From assembly GCA_029582165.1 (NCBI GenBank), contig CM055870.1, positions 14,924,832-14,988,831 on the forward strand: 64,000 nt of DNA. Direction: 5' to 3'. Position 1 is the stretch's first letter; every line of letters starts with the position of its first letter. The notes under the pieces were generated by a model. The model did not search any database. It had not been told where the DNA came from and saw only the letters and a program-made list of their open reading frames with translations. Origin of the DNA: Portulaca oleracea (Eukaryota; Streptophyta; Magnoliopsida; Caryophyllales; Portulacaceae). Shown here piece after piece: positions 58,475 through 64,000 of this stretch. A program made the position numbers and the translations under genes.

Positions 58475-59902
58475 TATCAAAACAATGGCGAAACAACTCA
58501 AATTAGACTTTTCACTTGCAATTTTAAAAAAAAACAAAAAAATCTCAAAACAAAACCTCAACGGACACAAAATAAATAATCATCAATAATTAATAAACTT
58601 AACAATTGATCTGCAGTATTCATACAATATAAATACAGATATAACCCGCATGACATACTTTTATCACAATTCATACTAAAAATAAGATGATTCATTACTC
58701 ATGAGTATGAATAGTACAACCAACTTATCAATCTTTCACCATTTAGGAAAAGTTTTTCTACCCTAAATTCTCCTCCATTGATAATGTTCAATTTAACTTC
58801 AAGGTACTATTTTCACTCTAATGCAATTTTATTTGCAGGTTCTATTATATTGTACGTTCACCAATAAACCAAATTGGATAATGCTACATTGACTTCATTC
58901 CTATTCAAAATACAAGGTAATATACTATTTTCTTCAACATTAATAATTCAATGTTTCTAAAAGATTCACCATCTTTTTACACAAAAAATTCCCAACCTTT
59001 GATCGTAATGGCGAACCGAAGCTTTAGTATGCAATCCTACTAACAATATGCATGGCCTTCTTGCATACTCAACTTTCATTCTCACATATAAGGAATTAAC
59101 AAAAAAAAAAACTTCCAAAAAGAAAATTAAAGGAACAAAAGGTGCTCCAAAAAAATAATGAATTTGTAGAAAATATAACAAAAAGAAAAAAAAAGAATTT
59201 GAGTGAGTTCCTTGATATATAGTCATTTAGAATAACGCCTCCAATATTTAGAGGAATTAAAAAAATTTTAAGAATAGAAGACTGAATTAAATAATTATAT
59301 AGGATCTATATGAAGGTTGAAAAGTCCACCTTTCCTTTATATATTCTACCTTTTATTTATATAATCTAATTTTTAGTATATGCATATGCATAATACTCAA
59401 ATTAATTCAATTAATTAATATTTAATTTAAATTGTAAAAGAAAATAACTAATCACTTGGGTCAAGTAAGGAAAATTACAAAATTATAATGTTCAATGTAA
59501 AAATGTAAAGAAATTACATGCCAATCAATTATTCCACTATAAAAGCTAATAACCTCAATTCATTATTTTGTTATTGAAATTGAATTTTAGATATCCCATT
59601 ACTTTATTAGCAAAAATTAGAATAAACTTGGAAATTCGCATTATGGGGAATGGGTAAGGAATTGAGGGTAGCATGTAGAATATCTACAGGTTTTTTCATT
59701 TTTAGTCTTTAAAATTTTCATATTAAAAAAAATATATTTTGATAAGTAATGCAATATATAATTTTGATAAGTAAATGGTCAAATTTAACATAGTCTAACC
59801 TCATCACTTAAGTACAGACAAATTTTTAGGGCAAAGGAAATACGAAACAATATAATTCAATAAGGCAAATCAACCCGTGCATCGCACGGGTACAAACACT
59901 AG
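57824..59902 (+). mobile_element. Non-autonomous Helitron, 2079 bp, with empty-site evidence
   Basis: Begins TCTATTCATTATATT, ends with an 8-bp-stem hairpin (ACCCGTGC-ATC-GCACGGGT, 59873-59891) then ACAAACACTAG. It is inserted between A and T with no target duplication, as Helitrons do. The same target is intact in unit 1 (GCTAATTAATTATTATATTC near 56904-56924). It encodes no Rep/helicase. It contains a nested MITE (about 58070-58285) and an ATT microsatellite (about 58436-58472). Confidence 0.9.
58070..58285. mobile_element. Stowaway-like MITE nested in the Helitron
   Basis: Opens CTTCATCCGTCTCAAATTGA with CACTTTGACTAAATTTTGAT and closes CAATTAATTTGGGACGGATG. Related to 54172-54385. Confidence 0.75.
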
Positions 59903-60064
59903 TTAATTATTATATCCAATGACAAAATAGTAAATTCGTGTGTGAACATAAGCAAGCAGGTAGGCAGAGCAGCAAAACAAAAAAAAAACACAAGCAGGCA
60001 GGCAGGCAGAACAGCAAAACAAAAAAAAAAAAAACAAGTCACACTTTTAATATAGAGTAAAGGA

Positions 60065-60248
60065 AATTTGCGTAAAAAAATTGATATGTAAAAATAATTG
60101 ATATGTAAAAATTATTGTTGAGTTACTTTTAGTATATAATTGATATTATTTTGATGTAAGACAAAAGGAATAAATCGTTAAATAAATATGAATAATTGAT
60201 CTTATTTTGATTGATATAAATCCTTCAAGATTATTTCAAATTTATATA
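60065..60248. other. Short AT-rich spacer
   Basis: No supported feature between the Helitron-like block and the LINE tail. Confidence 0.5.
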
Positions 60249-61747
60249 ATTTTTTTTTTTTGAGCAAACTGGTGGACCGACCACCAAAACTTTTATAAAG
60301 CTAATCAATTGGGGCCTCCGAGGCTACCAAAGTGGCGACCTCCGGAGGACAAACATCCAACCAAGTTTGTGAAGCTTTAGAAATTATAGCAGTATGCGCT
60401 AAAATATGCGCAGCCTTATTACAACTCCTTCTACTAAATAAAAAACGGATTGAACTAAAGAAATGAACCAAATTAAGGCAATCTCTTAGGATGTTCCACG
60501 TGGATGGCTTCACCTTCCTCTTCCCTTGCAGTCCCTCGATGACAAGGAGACAATCAGACTCAATTTTAATACGCTGCAGACCTTGCTCGTTAGCTAGTCT
60601 CATACCGCTTCGAATCGCCCCCTGCTTCCATAGCTTCTACATCCCATGCTCTTTGTTTGTAGATGGTCTGAGCAGCCTTCACCGTCCCCTCGCTGTTCCG
60701 GATAATTGTTCCCCAGCCACCTCCTCCGTGTTTGTCCATCCCAGCATCTGTGTTTACTCGCCACTAGTTGCTTTCTGAGCTTTTCCATCTTTCTTGACAA
60801 TCCTCCTGTCTCGTGCTTGTGCATCTAGTCTCTTGTGCCTCCGTGAAGCGGTGGTGTAGAATCAGTTCTCTATTCGCCAGATCCATAGGCTCAATGTCTT
60901 CACCTCGGTGCACTTTCCGATTTCTCGTTGTCCATATAGACCACATCACTGTAATGAAGAGACCGCCTACGTCTCGGTCCATCCTCTTAAAATGGGCATC
61001 TATCCATTGCCCTACATCTCTTTCGCTTCTCATATACGTCTCCAGCCTTAGGGCGTTGCACTTCCAAATCCTTTTTGCCCATTCGCATTCGAGAAAGGTA
61101 TGATTATTCGTTTCATACCCCTCCCCACATGTAGGGAGAATTGGATCCACATTCACCTTCCTCCTCACCAAATTTTCCCAGTTTGGAAGAATATCACTCC
61201 ACAGTCTCTAAACGCAATGTTGCGCCCTTGGGATTGCCCTAGTCTTCCAAATCATCCGTGCGTTCATGCCTTCTCTTTTTGAGAAAGAGCCCGAATCTGG
61301 TTGGAACTTGTTCTCCAGTGTCCTTGCTACATGATACGCCGAGTGAACTGAGAAGATGCCATTGTTGGTAGGATACCAGAACAGCTCGTCTGGCCCTGGT
61401 TCGAGACTGAGTGGGATGCTAGGATGGCTTGTTGTGTCTGCTCATCAAAACAAATCCGCCCTAGGTCCTCCTTCCAACAGTGTGTTTCCTCATCAATTAG
61501 TTCACTCACCATAGCATCTTCCTCCAGTAGCACCGGTGGAGTTGGGACCAGTATTGCATTGCATTTCCCTGGAATCCATCTATCCCCCCCAGATCTTCAC
61601 TTGGCTCCCACTTCCAATATTCCACATTGCTCCTTCCTTAATGATATCTCTTGCACCAACAATACTTCGCCATGAATAGCTAGGTTGATAACCCAGCTTG
61701 GCTTGCCAAAAGTCTCCACGTGGATAGTATTTCGTCTTCAACACTCG
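60249..61747 (-). pseudogene. LINE ORF2 3' part: zinc-binding domain, RNase H, poly(A)
   Basis: On minus, from about 61747: KTKYYPRGDFWQAKLGY and ARDIIKEGAMWNIGSGSQVK, typical of plant LINE ORF2 after the reverse transcriptase. The zinc-binding domain (61171-60764) has CGEGYETNNHTFLECEWAKRIW, and the RNase H domain (about 60603-60301) has IESDCLLVIEGLQG and RRSCNKAAHILAHTA. A T-run at 60249-60261 is the poly(A) tail. The frame changes several times. The 5' part is missing; an LTR begins at 61748, so it was truncated or interrupted there. Confidence 0.88.
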
Positions 61748-62588
61748 TGAAATAACCCTAGAGGGGGGGTGATTAGGGTTATGAAAAAATTCTGCACTTT
61801 AAACAACACAACCAAGTTAAATAGCACTTTTAGATACTAAAGATAACTTCTTTATTATTGAATTGAATAAAAGTGCTTAAGGAGGAGGTTACAACTCGGC
61901 TGGGAAGAGGAATGTGAGGTCCTCAGCACAGCTTACAAAGGCAGAAGACTGGATGGTTGTCTTCTGATCTTGAGGCCTCACAGAGGAGGCGATTTCATAC
62001 AGTGACCTCACTTGACAGAAGATTACTGAACTTAAATGTTTTTCCGACCTTATGAGGTCCTCACCAGCTGGATCTCTGGTTACTAAACTCGCCACAAATC
62101 AATTGTGACTACACTCAGAATTTACACAATTCCTACACTCAGAGTTTTCTTTCACAAAACTCCTACAACTGATTTTCTTCCTTGGAAATCGATACATGTA
62201 AAGAGAATCAATTCTCTTATTTATATTGAACTCCTCAACGACTTCCTCTAGTTGCCTTGTTTGCTTCTTGATTCTTTCCAGTTTGTGTTGGTTCTGATTT
62301 GGCAAGTATCTTCATTGAGTTGAACGTTTCAATGAAGATTTGTTTCCTTTTTCTGACTTGATCTTCATGAGTTGTGCTTTTCCTTCCTTTTCGTTTGACG
62401 CCTAATAAGGAAATGAGAATGATTACAATCATATCTTTAAAATGGAGGAAAGATATAGGATAAGGATATGTTTGATACTTCCCTTAAGTGGCTGGACGAT
62501 CTTTCAAACAAAATAATATGGTCCTGATGGTTGAGGTCCTCACAGATGTTTGCGCTGAGGTCCTCATGGTCAGTTGAGTTTCTTCAAT
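61748..62588 (-). repeat. LTR of a copia-like element (841 bp)
   Basis: On minus it starts TGAAGAAACTCAACTGACC just after a polypurine tract (AAAAAGGGGGAGAT, 62589-62602) and ends CTAGGGTTATTTCA at 61748. It contains a TATA box (TATAAATA on minus, 62218-62225). It is therefore the 3' LTR of a minus-strand element whose 5' part lies beyond the right edge. Confidence 0.8.
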
Positions 62589-62948
62589 CTCCCCCTTTTT
62601 GTTTGAAAGACAAAACTCCTGGGGAATCCTATACAGAAGTGAGTGGCATATGCATATAGTAGTAGGATAGTATCAATCATATAGCATAACAGCAGTGTAG
62701 AGGTTTGCTGCAATTACAAACCAAAAGAGTTCTCCCCCTTTTGGTCTTTCAGACAATAAGGAAACAGGAGAGTACAAGAACTAAATTGTGTAGCGAAAAT
62801 AAGCAGAGTAAGAGAGAGGAAGAAGGAGGGATAGGAGGAAAAGAAACAATGAGGACACCTTGACCAGGCCCTGATTTAATTTTGAGGTACCCGAGAGGCC
62901 ATGCTGATGAGGACATCAGAGGTCCAGGCATGCAATGAGTTGACGAAC
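62589..62948 (-). other. Short 3' internal region with two polypurine tracts
   Basis: AAAAAGGGGGAGAT (62589-62602) and AAAAGGGGGAGAAC (near 62728-62741), both on minus, lie between the gag stop and the LTR. No pol sequence is present in these 360 bases. Confidence 0.75.
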
Positions 62949-64000
62949 CTAGGAGGAGGAGAGGGACCACATGTAGGGAGAAGGGATAATAGGAGTCCCC
63001 CTCAATTTGACAGCTTGTGCATAGGTTGAGGTCCTCATGATAGAAGATTCCCCCTCAAATGGTGCGGGTGGTGTTGATTCGCGACCTTCCCAATGTCTAG
63101 GATCTTGTCTTGGCTTTTGTCTCCAAAGTTCACTCTTGCATTCTTGTTGACTTTCAGTTTGAAGAGCTTGGTTGGATCTCCGTGTTTGAGGCATACCTGT
63201 AAAAGAAGACATTATACCTTTCTTAGTCTCTGACCAAGGATGAGATCGTTGCAATGAGGTCTTTGGGACCCAGATTTTAGTAATGCACGGAGGTCTAGTT
63301 GCTTTGGACAGGGGATTTGATGAGGTCCTTATTTTATTTTCTGTAGGAGGTCCTCTATAATAATTTTCTTTGAGAGGCGGAATGTTTGGGATAGGAAGGA
63401 GAGGTCCTTTGTTGGCATGGAAAGGAGGACTTTTGGACAGATAGTTTTTGAGAGGTGGGGTATTGGGTGTGGGAAGGAGAGGTCCTCTGGGAGGGTGATT
63501 TGTAGGAATTTTGGTCCGAGGTTGAGAAGAGGGGGTTGTGGAGACTGGTTTGCTTTGGTAAGGATGTGAATTATTGACTGCCTCATTGGATAATTGAGTG
63601 ATGGTTTTATAGTAGTCTTTGACCTCAAAAGACAGTTTATTGCTTTCTGTGAACAGGAGGTCATTTTGAGAGTTCAGGCTTTCTATGGCCTCACAGAGAC
63701 TTTGAACATGGTTGGTAAGGTGCTTGGTTCTTTCTATCAAGGACTTAGAGTATTTAAAAAGATGCATACACTTATGAGCAAGATGTAATGGTGAAAGATT
63801 AAGGAGGTCATCAATGTTTACCTCGTCATGAGATGAGGTTGGATCTTGATCCTCACTTGTGTTTGCCATCAGACATACATTTGTTATTTCTTCTACATCA
63901 CTGTGGCCTTCACTGGAATCACTATCACTCCATGTTTCCATCATTGCCTCATGGTTATGCCGTTGAGGTCGATTGTTTCTCTTGTCTTTGTTTCTTCTGG
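62949..64000 (-). CDS. Copia-like gag (3' part), open to the window edge
   Basis: At least 350 codons in one frame. The frame stays open past the ATG at 63944 to the right edge, so the true start is outside. It begins with a basic stretch (RRNKDKRNN), then METWSDSDSSEGHSDVEEIT, NVCLMANTSEDQ and a long coiled coil (CMHLFKYSKSLIERTKHLTN and following). Then comes a Pro-rich region with repeated PRGPLLPTPN/KGPLLPIPN units and KIWVPKTS, the sequence that normally leads into protease. It stops instead at 62949 without protease or polymerase. The ATWSDSD-type acid motif followed by a coiled coil is typical of gag in SIRE/Bianca-like copia elements (family knowledge). Confidence 0.75.
   Translation of the reverse strand, partial: RRNKDKRNNRPQRHNHEAMMETWSDSDSSEGHSDVEEITNVCLMANTSEDQDPTSSHDEVNIDDLLNLSPLHLAHKCMHLFKYSKSLIERTKHLTNHVQSLCEAIESLNSQNDLLFTESNKLSFEVKDYYKTITQLSNEAVNNSHPYQSKPVSTTPSSQPRTKIPTNHPPRGPLLPTPNTPPLKNYLSKSPPFHANKGPLLPIPNIPPLKENYYRGPPTENKIRTSSNPLSKATRPPCITKIWVPKTSLQRSHPWSETKKGIMSSFTGMPQTRRSNQALQTESQQECKSELWRQKPRQDPRHWEGRESTPPAPFEGESSIMRTSTYAQAVKLRGTPIIPSPYMWSLSSS

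Larger units (their letters stand above)
56086..60064 (-). mobile_element. Tandem Helitron-like units on the minus strand
   Basis: On minus, the left border reads CGTCCATTGGACGGGCCTTC, a short hairpin, then TCACTAG before the end at 56086, as in a Helitron 3' end (hairpin then CTAG). The sequence 56100 to about 57000 is repeated at about 57010-57823 plus 59903-60064, each copy beginning with the same hairpin/CTAG type (GGCTAGGTCGTCCATTGG at the second). The far right (AATATAGAGTAAAGGA, minus TCCTTTACTCTATATT) resembles a Helitron 5' end. No Rep/helicase. Exact right border uncertain. Confidence 0.55.

Noticed and set aside
1..64000. tRNA, rRNA or microRNA genes
   Set aside because: I saw no cloverleaf-like A/B box arrangement or rRNA sequence by eye; a tRNAscan-type search would be needed to exclude short ones.

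Overview
This window is nuclear DNA of a flowering plant, very probably a eudicot. It is AT-rich, its genes have many GT-AG introns, and it is packed with plant-type transposons. The only host genes I can support belong to the sieve-element occlusion (SEO/SEOR, forisome-type P-protein) family, which is expressed in phloem. I cannot name the species from sequence alone.

Layout. 1-2700 is repeat-derived AT-rich DNA with an LTR-retrotransposon remnant. 2701-13238 is an old MITE-like element split by a 10.3-kb CACTA (En/Spm) transposon (2843-13142, TSD TTT). The CACTA holds a broken TNP2-type transposase gene, a second broken gene of the Transposase_24 type, GGCGTCTG-type subterminal repeats and a ~650-bp internal hairpin. 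13.4-33.2 kb is the SEO locus: an intact SEO gene on + (13602-18254, 7 exons, 707 aa) and an intact SEO gene on - (26966-33009, 7 exons, 770 aa), arranged tail to tail. Between them lie a dead 3' half of the minus-strand gene (18886-21156) and a dead copy of the plus-strand gene (21519-26310). This pattern is explained by one partial tandem duplication (unit 13597-21514 copied as 21515 to about 29127). Each new copy was born incomplete, and transposons then entered both.

34472-40599 is a Mutator-like element (MULE) with ~100-bp TIRs, a 10-bp TSD, a decayed MURA-like transposase on + and a convergent intact small ORF (Cys-rich GRF-like zinc finger plus a membrane anchor) on -. 40.8-45.5 kb is nested repeats (a non-autonomous hAT-like element, a LINE 3' end, a short hAT-like MITE). 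45507-51902 is a full-length Ty1/copia retrotransposon with two 685-bp LTRs and a 5-bp TSD. Its pol is broken, and a perfect 15-nt self-complementarity sits where the primer-binding site should be. 53-56 kb holds small MITEs, an LTR fragment and a perfect 44-bp inverted repeat. 56.1-60.06 kb is a tandem pair of Helitron-like units, the second interrupted by a canonical 2079-bp Helitron whose empty target site is preserved in the first. 60.25-61.74 kb is a LINE 3' end on -, and 61748-64000 is one LTR plus the gag part of a copia-like element that seems to lack pol.

The two intact SEO genes probably encode the functional phloem proteins of the region. Everything else is transposon sequence or its by-products.
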